DNA of 64,000 bases from Rattus norvegicus (GCF_036323735.1 NC_086034.1:71973939-72037938); one strand, 5' to 3'; counted from the first letter of the stretch, positions 44,197 through 54,864 are shown. The notes: generated by a model not told the origin, from the sequence alone. Translations and numbers: made by a program.

Positions 44197-44690
44197 AAAT
44201 TTTGTATTATTATTATTATTAATTATCATTAATTATTATTATTTAACAAAATCTCAATCATTTGATTTTTACCAATGAAGACTCAGGATCTAGATGCTGG
44301 GGTGAAAATCTGCTAGCTCAGAGAGGCAGGGAAAGCACCCAGCTGACCTTCCTTATCAGCTGATGTCCCACCAGCAGTCCTCTCTCTCACAGGTGCTCAA
44401 AAAACCTCCTTCAAATGGAATGCCCTTCCTTTTTACTTCTGTGCGTCTTTCTGACTCTGTCTTCCTGATTCGCTCTTAATCTCTCTGTTTTTTTTCTTCT
44501 TAATAGTTCTATGTTCACTTCTTGTCAACTGGTCGTTTGCTTCACCTCTGGACCTGGGGTTGATTTTACTTAATCTTGTTAACAATATTCAAGCAGAAAG
44601 GTGTGTGCTAAAGCTGAGGCATACCACAACTGGAAACAGTAAATAACACTTGGGTTCACAGTGTGCCAAATATCCTGCAACAATCATGGA
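44197..44690. mobile_element. unplaced repeat-like segment inside the L1
   Basis: After an ATT-rich stretch (44203-44245), 'accaatgaagactcagg', 'gatgctggggtgaaaa', 'gcagggaaagcacccagctg' and 'cacagtgtgccaaatatcc' recall a separate rodent interspersed repeat, probably inserted in the L1. This would be a third nesting level. Family uncertain. Confidence 0.4.
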
Positions 44691-45461
44691 TTTTTTTCTC
44701 CCCCACATCTATTGTTATTGAAAGTTGTGCTGGGTATAGTAGTCTATGAGTTGGTGTCTTGGAGTTTATAGACCATCTATTCAGACCTTTCTGGCTTTTA
44801 GAGTTTCAATCGAGAAGTCAGGTGTTATTATATTAGGTTTACCTTTATGCTATTTGGTTTTATTCTCTTGCACTTTTTGGTATTCTGTCTTTTACCTTTA
44901 ATGTTTTGGTTATCATTGCTGAGAGGAACTTCTTTTCTTGTCTAGTCTATTTGGTGTTCTGTATACTTGTACCTTGATACACACCTTCTTCTTTAGGTTA
45001 GAGAAATTTTCTTCTATGATTCTGTTGAAAATATTTTCTTTGTCTGTTACTTTGGTTTCTTCTTCTCTCTCTCTTCCTATTATTTCTAGGTTTGGTTTTT
45101 ACATAGCATCCCAGATTTTCTGGATGTTTTGTGCCTGGAGTCTTTTAGATTTAGTATTTTCTTTGACTGATTATCTTGTCTTCATTGCCTGAGATTTTCT
45201 TTCCCATAGCTTGTATTCTGTTGGTGATGTTTGCCTCTGAGGTTCATGTTGGAATTCCTAAAGTTTTTTTTATTTCAGATTTTCTTCAATTTGTGTTTTG
45301 TTTTTGATTCTATTTCCACTTTCAAGTCTTGAACTGCTTTATTCATTTCTTCCCAGTTGATGGGGATTGGTTTTGGAGGAGAGAAGGAAAAGGCGAAGAT
45401 CTGCAGTAGCCTAGCTTCTTCTCTGGCTGGTGTGTCCTGTGGGTTCCCTGGGAATTTGAAG

Positions 45462-46060
45462 TATTATTTCTAACACCGGTGGAAGATAAATTGTATCTTA
45501 CCCTTCCCCACCATCATGGTAAAAGCACAAAACTTAGTTGGTAAATTTGAATTTTGGAGGCAGCACACTCTTCGATTGGGTATGTTACTCTAGCCCATAT
45601 ACCAAACAAAGCAGAAAAATGCTAATTTTGACTGGGGCTCAGAACAGGAGAGAGCTCTTCAACAGGTCTAGGTTTCTGAGCAGACTGTTAACCACTTGTA
45701 CCATATGACCCAGCAGATTTATGATCCTTGAGGTGTTAGTGGCATATAGGGATGCCATCTGGAGTCATTGGCAGGACCCTATAGGCAAATCACAGAAATC
45801 CCTTAGGATATTAAAGCAAGGGTCTTCTCTATTTGCGGACAACTATTCTTGATTTGAGAGACAATTATTGGCATGCTATTGGGTTTTAGTGGAGACCGAA
45901 TTTTTGACAATGAACATGTGACCTGAGCTGTTCATTATGACTTAGGTGTTATTTAACCCACAAAGCTATAGATGTGGATTACACCGCAGCTATCCATCCT
46001 CAAATGGGAGAGGTAGATACTTGACAGCACCCAAGAAAGTGTTTAAGATGCAAGTGAAAT
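45462..46060 (+). pseudogene. ERVL-class endogenous retrovirus, pol 3' part (decayed)
   Basis: Translated in pieces this continues pol past the RT palm region into the connection/RNase H side, at about the position where the first part broke off at 42960. In-frame stops and shifts occur throughout. Because little sequence is missing across the junction, the L1 simply interrupts pol. No integrase core was recognised before the homology fades near 46060, and no 3' LTR was identified with confidence. Confidence 0.6.
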
Positions 46061-46104
46061 GAAGTTACCCAAATTCCTATGGTTCCTACTTGAGGTAAAA
46101 GGCT

Positions 46105-46520
46105 TTCAGTCCCCAAGCATGCGTGCATTAATTCTCTGCTTTCTATGCTTGATCATGGAGGTTTTGTAACTAGTTGGCTCAAGTTCCTGCTAACTCGATT
46201 TCCCCATAATAGTTGACCATTACCTGGGTTTGTGAGCCAAGCTTTTGTCAGGGTATTTTATCGGTGTGTCAGGAAAAGAAACGGATGAACAGTGCTCTCC
46301 AACGAAACTGACACCATGGCGATGGCTTGATTTCCGAGCTGCAATGCTCACTTCACATGTTCTTGTCTTGCTATGTCACCGTAAGCAGAGGCTAAAACAA
46401 GAAGCCACTGATCTTGGACTTGAGATAGTGCCCCCAAACTGTGAGACAAATCAGTCTTTTATGTGTATAAATCTAGTCACCGCAGGTATCTCATTGCGCT
46501 AAAGCAAAGCTGATTTATAC
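46105..46520 (+). mobile_element. MaLR/ERVL-class LTR fragments
   Basis: 'cctgggtttgtgagccaagc' with 'gtcagggtattttatc' (46230-46262) and 'ccaaactgtgagacaaatc' (46432-46450) are LTR 3'-part words. At least two fragments seem joined. Boundaries are approximate. Confidence 0.4.
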
Positions 46521-46589
46521 AACTATATTCTGTGCAATTTTTTAAATAAACTTTCGTACCAAGCAAATTACTTCTATGTCTTGGCACTG

Positions 46590-46850
46590 GAAGTATTTCA
46601 AAAATTATGAATCGTCATTAATTTTATCAAGTACTTTTTACTTCATCTATTAAAAATGTTGAATGATGTTTTACTTGATATATTAATGTGTTGAATTACA
46701 CTAATTAATTTTCTAACATTTGATCAACATTGTAGTCTTGGAATACGTCCAATTTGGTAAGATTTATTATCCTTCTTTTAATATATTACTAGAGTCATGT
46801 AGGTAACATTTTGATTAGTACTTTTTTCTTCCTAGTAGAGGGGAGGAATC
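46590..46850 (-). mobile_element. old L1 ORF2 fragment, antisense
   Basis: The words 'ttaatgtgttgaattacac', 'taattaattttctaac', 'gatcaacattgtagtcttgg' and 'ccttcttttaatatattac' match the antisense of the L1 reverse-transcriptase region. It is old and frame-broken, unlike the L1 at 42961-45461. Confidence 0.65.
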
Positions 46851-48961
46851 AACTTTTATTGAAGATCTATAAAGAGCTTGGAATATTGTGTGCGCTGATT
46901 GACTTCAGCCCACAATCATTCTTTGAAGAAGATGTTTTTGTTTTATTTTAATTTAATTAGCAAACAAAGTAGCAGGTTCCTTCATGGCATTTTCACAAGT
47001 ATTTGATGCTGGTTGACCAGGAACTTGGCTCTGCATCCCTGATTCTGCTTGTACTCCTCCATCCCCTCTTGAACCATCCCTCCCTCCTCTCTTCGTATCA
47101 TAGATGTTCTCTTTCTTTCCCCACCATCATTTCTTAAAACCTCCTGTTTGGGATTTTTTTTATATAAATAAGTGTTTAGGAGGTGGGTAGGACTACAGCA
47201 CTGTTTGTAGTAGCCTTGCTGAGTGAAGTTCCTGCTCAGTTCCTGTGGTGAGTGAGGAAGAGAGGGGTTATAATTGGAACAATTTCCTCCTCTCATCATT
47301 GGGTGTCCAGTTGTCAAGCCATCCCGGCTTGTAGACGGTATAGGAGGAAGATTTTGACTTCTGATTCAGTTCACATAATAATCAGAACATACCAAGTTTT
47401 TTTGCCCTGTAAGTTTTAGGATTTGTTTGTCCTCGTTATTAGACTCTTCCCTTATGTTTCCAAGGGCATCCTTGTGATCTGCTGTCAGGCCAGGACTACT
47501 CTTCTCTTTTGCTCTCTGTCTCTTTCTGAACGATAACAAGGGGCAGCTCACTGAGAGCCTTGCACCCAGGAGGCAGTAATTAGTCCTATCCTTCAGATTC
47601 TTTCAGCTTTCCTAGATCCAGCCTCCCCCCTGGCCTGTTCAAAGATGTCATGGGCCTCTTCTGAGCTCTGAGCCTCAGCTTCTTCATTCTTAAGATCTCC
47701 AACCCCTTTCTGCCCTCAGTGATGAGGACTCAGATTCATAGAACTCCGACTCCAAGTTTGTCAATTGGATGTCAACTGTTTTGTTGCCTTCCAGCCCTAG
47801 CGGTGGTAGCTTCTGTGTCTGGTCATTGCCCTGTGACAGCCGCGTGCTTTCCCTGTATTCTGATAGTCATTTGTCCACATCAGTATTTTCCTCATGCTAT
47901 ACCCACTGTCATCCTTTTCTTGCCTTGAACACTGATAGAATACTTAGAAATAGAGTTACTGGAAAAAGACCTTTCCTATGTTGGGGTGGGTTTAGCCTTT
48001 TTCCTAGCAGGAACAAATGCAGAACTCCTTGCTGATGACAATGGGGTAGTAAGAACTATTAGTGCTGCCCCCTAAACCTACATATGCAGTAGGAGAAGGA
48101 TAGTCTGGCACCTATGGCTGTTTGTAGTAAAGTTCTTATTGTACCAATACCTGAGGACACTGTGATTGAATAATGTGGCAAGAATTACAACGACACATAC
48201 AAGCATGGCGGAGACCAATGGCTACTTCTGTTTATATTGGTGAATTTGTAGCGGACAATGGCAAGTAGATGTTCAACCAGACACTGTACTTCTATGAGAT
48301 GTTCTTTCCGTTGTATAGGAGTTGATGAAAATTAGACCTGGAATTTGGTTTGCATGTTATGAATTGCAGAATCATAACATAATTTGAAGTCAACGGCCAC
48401 ACTGGATCTGTTTCTTGGCCTTTTGAAAGGAGATTTTGAACTCCTTAGTCTTTCTAAGCCCCCCTTACTCTTAGAAGCAACCTCATCCTATAGGGCTAAT
48501 GGAACACTTTTGCTTTGTTGGGGACGGAATAATAACCACACTGGGCAGATGTCTTCCAAAGGGATGTCAATTTCATCGAGCTTCTGATCTGATTTAGAAA
48601 ACCTCTCACATTCCACAATGAAGATACTGCTCGTTTGCATCGGCGTACATCTGGTGGACTGCCTGAGGGGATGGATTCCATGGGTATAAAAGTGAGGAGG
48701 ACAGAGTGTAAACTGGATCAGGGTTAGTGGATTTGGTCCGTGTACCACCAGTGGCAATGCTTCTGATGTTGAAGGTGGTTCCTGCAAATACTTATCATTG
48801 AATGACACTTTGGCCCCACAGTAGCTAGCCAGTGAGGCTAAGCCATAATTTAGAAACACTGACTCCAAATGATTGATGAGATAGGAATCTTGGAGCAGAT
48901 AACTGTCAGCAAATTGTTTCTTCTTCTCACACTCTTATCCTGTGCCTATTACAGCCTTTAG
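46851..48961. other. unassigned sequence
   Basis: No clear transposon over most of two kilobases. Possible L1 3' sequence in antisense lies at 46930-47240 but is not convincing. On the minus strand 48488-48868 stays open for 126 codons, yet no domain is recognisable. The stretch ends at the pyrimidine tract of the candidate exon. Confidence 0.4.
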
Positions 48962-49053
48962 GAAGCCCTGGAAGCCATTAGTGACGGAGACATCAGCATT
49001 CCTGAAGTGTTAGAGAAGCTTGCTGTGGGCATGCGAGGACATGCGTCTACCAG
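48962..49053 (+). CDS. candidate internal exon, 92 bp (unknown gene)
   Basis: A long pyrimidine-rich tract with AG at the end (48915-48961, including 'tcttatcctgtgcctattacag' followed by a second AG at 48960-48961) stands before a 30-codon open stretch. It encodes a soluble, acidic-then-basic peptide that begins EALEAISDGDISIPEV and ends near GMRGHAST. It is followed by CAG|gtattc, a plausible donor. Composition and phase look exon-like. If the first AG (48955) were used, an in-frame TAG would follow, so the second AG is required. It could also be a fossil exon or chance. I do not recognise the protein. Confidence 0.3.
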
Positions 49054-49153
49054 GTATTCTGACCTCACCCTTCCCATGAGGACATGAGGAGTGATACCCA
49101 GGTAATTACTGAAATGGGCAGAAGAGATAAAAGAATGAGTGAAATTAAAAAAT

Positions 49154-49543
49154 AAAAGCTGTCGTCTCCGTCTCTGTCCCGCAGAAAGGAGCGACACCAC
49201 GACGTTCTCAAGCAGTTTACTCAGGAACCTTTCTTTCTGAATGCAAACAGCAATTTCTCTTTTCTTTTCTTCTCTCTCTCTTTCCTCTCTCTTTCCTTTC
49301 CAGTCCCCGAGCACACTCCCTTATATCCTCCCTCAACTCCGCCTCCTCCGTTCAGACTGCATAATCTCCGTTCATAGGTCCACGTCACATGGCCTGATCT
49401 TGCGTCATGGTGCGCCTGCGCAGCTCTCACAATGGACGTCGCTAGTTTCAGGTGTGTGAGGAAGTCAGGTGCCAGTCATGAGACTTAGCTGTAGTCCTGG
49501 GCGCCATCTTGGGACTGCCGCCACACCCGCTCCCCACAAAAGC
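49154..49543 (-). mobile_element. ERVK/IAP-like solo LTR, antisense, with 5-6 bp target-site duplication
   Basis: The LTR body is 49160-49538. In antisense it starts TG ('tgtggggagcgggtg') and ends CA, and the word aaagc (aaaagc if the edge is shifted one base) flanks it. A TATA-like box ('gatataaggg') lies at about 49317-49326 and a purine-rich R region follows. A YY1-type 'aagatggcgccc' lies near the 5' end. The GC- and CpG-rich U3 (49340-49500) stands out from its surroundings. No internal sequence remains. Transcription, if any, would run toward lower coordinates. Confidence 0.8.
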
Positions 49544-49562
49544 AAACCAACAAAAGACAAAT

Positions 49563-49680
49563 AAAAATAGTAAACATGGGGTTGGGGATTTAGCTCAGCG
49601 GTAGAGCGCTTGCCTAGCAAGTGCAAGGCCCTGGGTTCGGTCCCAAGCTCCGAAAAAAAAGAAAAAAAAATAGTAAGCAT
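49563..49680 (+). mobile_element. ID element (rat SINE) with target-site duplication
   Basis: The ID body (about 49578-49652) is near consensus and has an A-rich tail. The words 'aaaaatagtaaacat' (49563-49577) and 'aaaaatagtaagcat' (49666-49680) differ by one base. It sits 40 bp from the LTR. Confidence 0.93.
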
Positions 49681-50080
49681 AAATGACTAGCATTGAACAC
49701 AGCACAGAGGTGGCTCTGTAAGCCAAGACAGGGAGCAACCAGTGAGGGAAACGTGCATTCTGCTGTTCTCGCCGTTTTCACCTCCCTAGCATCTTTTCTT
49801 CCCCACATAGCGCCATTTCTCTAGTTTTATGACATTAACAGTCAGACACATGCTTAACTTTAAATTCCAGGTCTTCGCATAAGAGAAAACACACAGCATT
49901 TGCCCCCTGGAGTTTGATTTATTCCACTTAACATACTAACTTCCAGGTTGGGGTTTCATTTTTGAGAGGACAAGTTTCCTGTCTCTCTTGGAGCAAAGCA
50001 GGGCGTGGTCACTGCATTCTATTCCTAGTCCCTGAGGTATAAGTGGATGTGTGGAGTGAGGTGTCTGAGCTGGAAGTGGC
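49681..50080. other. unassigned sequence
   Basis: No gene or named repeat recognised. Confidence 0.4.
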
Positions 50081-50133
50081 TCCTCCTCTTCCTCCTCTTC
50101 CTCCTCTTCCTCCTCTCTTCCTCTTTCTTTTTC
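50081..50133. repeat. (TCCTCT)n pyrimidine tract
   Basis: About 50 bp of TCCTCTTCC units, a homopyrimidine tract. Confidence 0.9.
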
Positions 50134-50360
50134 GGTATGTGTGCATACATGTGTGTGGGCATATGTGTATGTGCAGGTACACTAGATATTAACACTAGGT
50201 GTCTTCCTTGACATTCTCTACAGGATAGTTTGAGGCAGCGCCTCTCACTTGACTTAATTCCAGGGGATTCCTTGTCTCTGTCTCCCAGGTGCTTAGGTCA
50301 TAGGTCACCATACCTACCTGGCATATACGTGGCTGTTGGGAATCTAAATTCAGTTCTTCA
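50134..50360 (-). mobile_element. old B1/B4-like SINE, antisense
   Basis: A TG/CATA-rich tail precedes 'ccttgtctctgtctcccagg', 'ggtcaccatacctacctgg' and 'gctgttgggaatctaaattc', the antisense order of a B1-related composite SINE. Diverged. Confidence 0.5.
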
Positions 50361-50999
50361 CACTTACATGTCAAGTGTAATGGAGTTGTTTCTCCAAAAT
50401 TCCCCTCTCAGACTCCTCGGAGGAACCTGATCGCCTTGGAGGGCCCCCTCCAGTCTCTCCACCTTTTCTTTTCATGGTCTATAACACAGACTGAGTGGTT
50501 CCAACTCCTCAGCCATCCTAGACCTAGCCTTTATTGACAGGGGCAATGGACTATGAAGAATGAGTCTTCTGTTTGGCTGAAAATGATATGGCAAGTGAGC
50601 ATCACTCGAGATGACAGTGAGGCCTGGTAAAGGGAGCGATAGGCAGAGGATACACTTAGCAAACAGTGTGAGATCATCCACAGGAACTCCAGATGTCATA
50701 AAACGTGGTTCACAAAATAATACTTTTGAGAAAGCCAGATCTTTCCCTTGAGATATGTGGGAAGTTGGAGAGATTATATGGAAGAAAATAAGGTTTAAAA
50801 ATTTCTCGGACATTGTAAACCTGGAACTTGAACCTATTCCCTTTATTCTTGACCTAAGCTCATGCTTCGTCCATAGACAATACCAGAGGTTCATGTGGAT
50901 TCAGAGGATGCAGGAATTGAGATGCTGCAGTCAGTACCTATTAGTGGTTGAACCTTTCCTAAATGGGTCCAGGTGATCTAAGTGAATTCTAGGGACAGC
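50361..50999. other. unassigned sequence
   Basis: The minus strand has a 140-codon open frame at 50472-50894 without a recognisable domain. No named repeat recognised. Confidence 0.4.
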
Positions 51000-51250
51000 C
51001 GTCTTTCTGAAAATGCCCAGAATGCCTAGTAAGTTTTAGGACCCGAGTTCAAATCCCACGATTGAAGCAAAAAGCTAGGCTTGGTGGTGTGCTTTTGTAA
51101 TTCTATCTCTGGACTGAGAAAGGCAAATAGAGCCCTGGGGCTCACTGGCCAGACATCCTAGCAAACTCTGGGTCTCAAAATGCAAGGTGGATGGCTCCTT
51201 TGGACTTGTATACATATATGCACACACAAATGCCACTGGCGTGGCCATAG
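51000..51250 (+). mobile_element. B4-like composite SINE
   Basis: A tRNA-like part ('cgagttcaaatcccacg') leads into a B1-like part ('aaaagctaggcttggtgg', 'gggctcactggccagac', 'tgggtctcaaaatgcaagg'). It is the same arrangement as the SINE at 21355-21965. Confidence 0.65.
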
Positions 51251-51649
51251 TGTGTAATATCTACAGGAGGGAGAAAGAATCAAAGGAATTAAAAAGCCCA
51301 CTGTGAAAGTGGCCAGCTGGCTCCTGAGCCCTGCGTTCCTATTGTTTGCCTCCTGCAAGGCAAGACTTGCAAGCTTTGATTTCAGCTTGCTCAGACCAGG
51401 CTGTGCAAGCCATGTGACTTCTGTACCTTAGAGGAGACCCTTGCCAGTTCTCTGCTGTTATCTTCGTGGTTCACAGAATATCTGAAGGAATCGGGCCTGC
51501 AGGGCTACCCGGGAGCTACTGGCAAATTGCCTCACATTCATCTTTATTCTTTCTGTGTTCCTGCTTTTATTCAGAGGGTGACTGTGCTCAGCTGTGGACT
51601 TCCCTGTCTGCCCTGAGCTCTGACACATCTAATGTCCTTCCCTCTTTAC
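51251..51649. other. unassigned sequence
   Basis: No gene or named repeat recognised. Confidence 0.4.
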
Positions 51650-51845
51650 CCTTCACCGTAGTGTGGATCCGCCTTTGATGTAAAACACGCTTGACCTATT
51701 TACTTCCTTGTCAATGAGTAATGTAAGCCCTCGAAGGGCCAGGCTTTATCTCTCTGCCTTGTGCACTGCTATTTCCCTAAGTGCCAAGGACAAAGCCTGA
51801 CACACAGTAGACACTCAATATCTATTTGATTACTGAATAAATGAA
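51650..51845 (+). mobile_element. L2 LINE 3' end
   Basis: 'gtaagccctcgaagggccag', 'ccttgtgcactgctatttcc', 'cctgacacacagtagacact' and 'attactgaataaatgaa' follow the mammal-wide L2 3' end in sense. Confidence 0.72.
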
Positions 51846-52002
51846 CACCTTTCAGTTTGCAGCTGTCTATTAGCAAAATAGACTAATAAGGGCATCTGTA
51901 TTTAGCATGGGGATGATTCAAGCTTCTATTCTCAGATCATGCAAGAGATTTTCTGGCTATTTCTTTACCTCAATTTCATACTCAGCCACTTCTTTTCTCA
52001 TT
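51846..52002. other. unassigned short spacer
   Basis: Nothing recognised. Confidence 0.35.
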
Positions 52003-52065
52003 CCTTCCTTCCTCCCTTCCTTCCTTCCTTCCTCCCTTCCTTCCTTTCCTTTCCTTTCCTTTCTT
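52003..52065. repeat. (TTCC)n microsatellite
   Basis: About 62 bp of TTCC/CTTCC units, probably the expanded tail of the antisense SINE that follows. Confidence 0.95.
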
Positions 52066-52265
52066 GACATGGTCTCATGTAGCTCAGGCTGGCTGTGAAC
52101 TCTCTATATTACTGAAATTGAACTTCTGATCCTTCCTTCAACTCCCAGGTTCTGTGATTACAGGCATGCACCACCACATCCAGTTTGTGTTGTGTTAGGG
52201 AGCAAATCCAGGGCCTCATGCAAGCTAGCCAAGTACTCTACCTGGTGAACTATATCCCTGACCTC
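52066..52265 (-). mobile_element. composite B1-ID (B4-like) SINE, antisense
   Basis: A B1 part ('gtagctcaggctggctgtg', 'gattacaggcatgcacc') is followed by an ID part ('cctcatgcaagctagcc', 'aactatatccctgacc'). This is the antisense of a fused ID-B1 element. Confidence 0.7.
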
Positions 52266-53410
52266 CCATGTTAATAATGCTTGATACTTTATCATGGACT
52301 TCTCTCTGAGGACTCAGGAAGGAAGGGATTTATAAGCTATACTGAGCAATGGCAGTAAGCTAACATGGCCATGAGAAGAGCAGCGTACTGCAGGTTGAAT
52401 CTTACCTTGGTATTGTTATTGTGGAGAGGGCTGGCTATGAACAGCAAGGAGCTGATTTAATTCACTTGAGCTATGACATCCACAGATTTGTGGGCCATTT
52501 TTGAAGGTCTCTGGTGTGTTCTAACTCTTAACTTTTGTTGATTATGGATTTGACTTGCCCCGAGTCTTGGCCACATGTTTTTGGCTAAAGACTTACAGAA
52601 AACAATGAATGAGGAAAGAAAAAAAGTAGTTAGGTAGGAAAGGGATGTGGGCAGGGTTCATCTGAAAGACAGAGAAGGCATGTCATGGAAGTTTCTAGAC
52701 TCTGAGTCTGCTGCATGAGAAGTGGCCATTGATCTCAGGCCAGGCCATCTTTGGTGGGTGTTAGCTGACATTTTATGAGGGAGGGCTACTGAGATAAAGA
52801 GACACAGTAGCTTCTTGTCGTTCAAAGGAAGCTCACTGGCTAGCTATGAGACAAGACTTGTCTCAACGCTGAGCACCAAATGGGTGAGGAAGATGAGTTC
52901 ACTAGACCTGGAAGCATATTGTGTCATTGAGACATACCTTGTTGAGTGAACTTAGGAAGTCTTCATTTTTCTGTGGCACTGAGAAGGGAACCAAGTGCCT
53001 CAGGCAGACCAGGCAAGCATTCAATCACTGAACTGCACACCCCATACCTGAAAATCGCTTCATTTCTGTTCTTTCAGAAACCATAGAATTTGGGTCGCAA
53101 ACTCAAAGAGGGAGATAAGGAACACAGTCTGCAATGTGGGCGAGTGTGGTGGCAGTAGAATAGAGCAGAAATGTGGCAATAGGGAATTCCCAGACAAGGG
53201 ACTCACTTGGAGAAAGGCTGACGGAGGGGCTCGTGCTTGGATGCAGGAGAATTTAAAATGCCAGGGTGGGTTTAAATTAACAGGGCAGTGTGTGTTCATT
53301 GCAAGCATCTGGAGAAAAATTATAGCGCCATATAACAGAAGACTTCATTAAGGAAATATACATATATGTAAATTAAAGGTAAAATAAGCAAAACAAACAT
53401 CCACGTGCTA
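52266..53410. other. unassigned sequence
   Basis: A tRNA-SINE-like word cluster lies at 52995-53045 ('caggcaagcattcaatcac', 'tgaactgcac'), probably an old SINE tail. Otherwise nothing recognised. Confidence 0.4.
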
Positions 53411-53740
53411 CAGTTGCTACAATTTGGATGTTGACTGTCAGTTGTCTCCTGGGTGGCACTTACTGGTGAGTGGTGGAACTATGGGAGGTGAACCCTAGCA
53501 GGAGGTCTTCGGGTCATGGGGACACCGCACTGAAGGAGACAACACCTATCATTTTTCTCTTTGATTTTTGAATTACACAGTGAGAGGCTTGCTCCGCCAC
53601 GTGCTCCCCACTGGTATCATCTGACACCACCTGAAACAAGGGGCCCGCCTCAGCACGGACTGGGCCATTGCAAACTGTAAGCCCTTTCTCATTGTAAGTT
53701 ATGCCGTGTACTTTGTTATGGGACAGAAGGCTAGCACATC
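53411..53740 (+). mobile_element. MLT1/MST-type MaLR LTR
   Basis: 'tacaatttggatgttgac', 'tgggaggtgaaccctagc', 'ggtcttcgggtcatgggg', 'gaggcttgctccgccacg' and 'gcaaactgtaagccc' follow a MaLR LTR in sense. Diverged, ends uncertain. Confidence 0.65.
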
Positions 53741-54754
53741 CTTAGTTTAGGAGAATGCCATGGAGATAGATTTAGGAGCTGATGCAGGTTTCTGAGCATG
53801 ATATAAGAAGAGTCACACCATGAGCAGCTCTTGTCCCTCCTCTCAAGCTCTACTTAGACCTCCAAGTCTGCGGAGTCACCGGGAAGCAACTTGAAAAGGC
53901 ACTGCAGGGCCTTGAACCCAGACAACCTTGAGAGGGTAGAGTAACTGTTAGATACCAGGAAGTTAAGACACCTTGGGGGTAGGGCCTGAAGACAGTTGGG
54001 TGTGGGGATGGTGATTAATTTGGCTTAGGAAATTTTCAAAGGAACCGCAATGCTTAGTCTTTAAGCGAAGTTACAGCAAGGCTGCGCGTGCACGTGAGTT
54101 CCTGGCCTGAACCCCGAGGAGAAAGCACAGCTCAAAGTACTCAGGAGTCCTACCACCGAGGGCTATGGGCTTCACCCTAGATTTTAGGGAGATTCAGATA
54201 GGGGAAGTCTCCGGAAGGGACATTGTTTCGTTTAAGCTGCTATACAGCATACAGCCATGCAGATCTAGGATTATGATGCAACCCCACTCCAAGATTCTGT
54301 GACTTAGAAACTTGCCTACTGACACAGGACAGATAAGCATTCATTATGACAAAGGTATCTTTGATGTCTGCACATCGTCTGTCACAATACAACTTCCTCC
54401 TCTGACTAACTAGGAAAGTGGAATCTCTCTGGGACATAGTACCCCACAGAAAGGCTCTGATGTAAGTAATTCCAGCAGATCTCAGACTCGCAGCTCAGAA
54501 TGGGAAGTCACCACACAGCATATGGGTTAGCTTTATGACACACGGATTAAAAAACGTTGGCAGCTCTATTTGTATGACTAATAGAGCCACAGATGGCAGG
54601 GCATGGGAGAAAACCTAAAGGAAGGCCAAATTCCCAAATAACTTTAATGTGTAATTAAAGGCAGTGAAGTTTTAAATTGTTATTTATTATTAGATTCTAG
54701 GTGACACCCTGAATTCGAGGTCTAACTTCATAAGTAAAAAACTATGCAGTCCTT
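53741..54754. other. unassigned sequence
   Basis: No gene or named repeat recognised. Confidence 0.4.
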
Positions 54755-54864
54755 AAAAAGTGACCTTGTGGGGTTGAGGATTTAGCTCAGAGGTAGAGCG
54801 CTTGCCTAGCAAGCGCAAGGCCCTGGGTTCGGTCCTCAGCTCCGGAAAAAAAAAGTGACCTTGT
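54755..54864 (+). mobile_element. ID element (rat SINE) with target-site duplication
   Basis: The ID body (54770-54845) has an A-tail and is flanked by the exact 15-base word 'aaaaagtgaccttgt' at 54755-54769 and 54850-54864. Two A-box-side changes ('gttgaggat', 'cagaggtag') mark this copy. Confidence 0.94.

Larger units (their letters stand above)
42961..45461 (-). mobile_element. antisense rodent L1 with ORF1 and 3' UTR but no visible ORF2 (HAL1-like)
   Basis: From left to right, in antisense: the L1 3' end (42961-43300, 'tttattgaaaatagatc', 'ttctgtctctcattag'), 3'-UTR sequence (43540-44196), an unplaced segment (44197-44690), the ORF1 region (44690-45350, with the ORF1 coiled-coil part at 45060-45350) and a short 5' part (45360-45461). 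I find no RT or endonuclease words of ORF2. The total of 2.5 kb is far below a 6-kb full-length L1. ORF1-only elements are known as HAL1, and a rat HAL1-like family has been described. Stops disrupt ORF1. Confidence 0.55.

Noticed and set aside
44938..45192. Plus-strand 84-codon hydrophobic open frame that looks like a membrane protein
   Set aside because: It is antisense to L1 ORF1; the hydrophobic look comes from the T-rich complement of an A-rich coding strand.
49340..49500. CpG-rich segment as a CpG-island promoter of a host gene
   Set aside because: It is the U3 part of an antisense ERVK/IAP-like LTR with clear ends and duplication.
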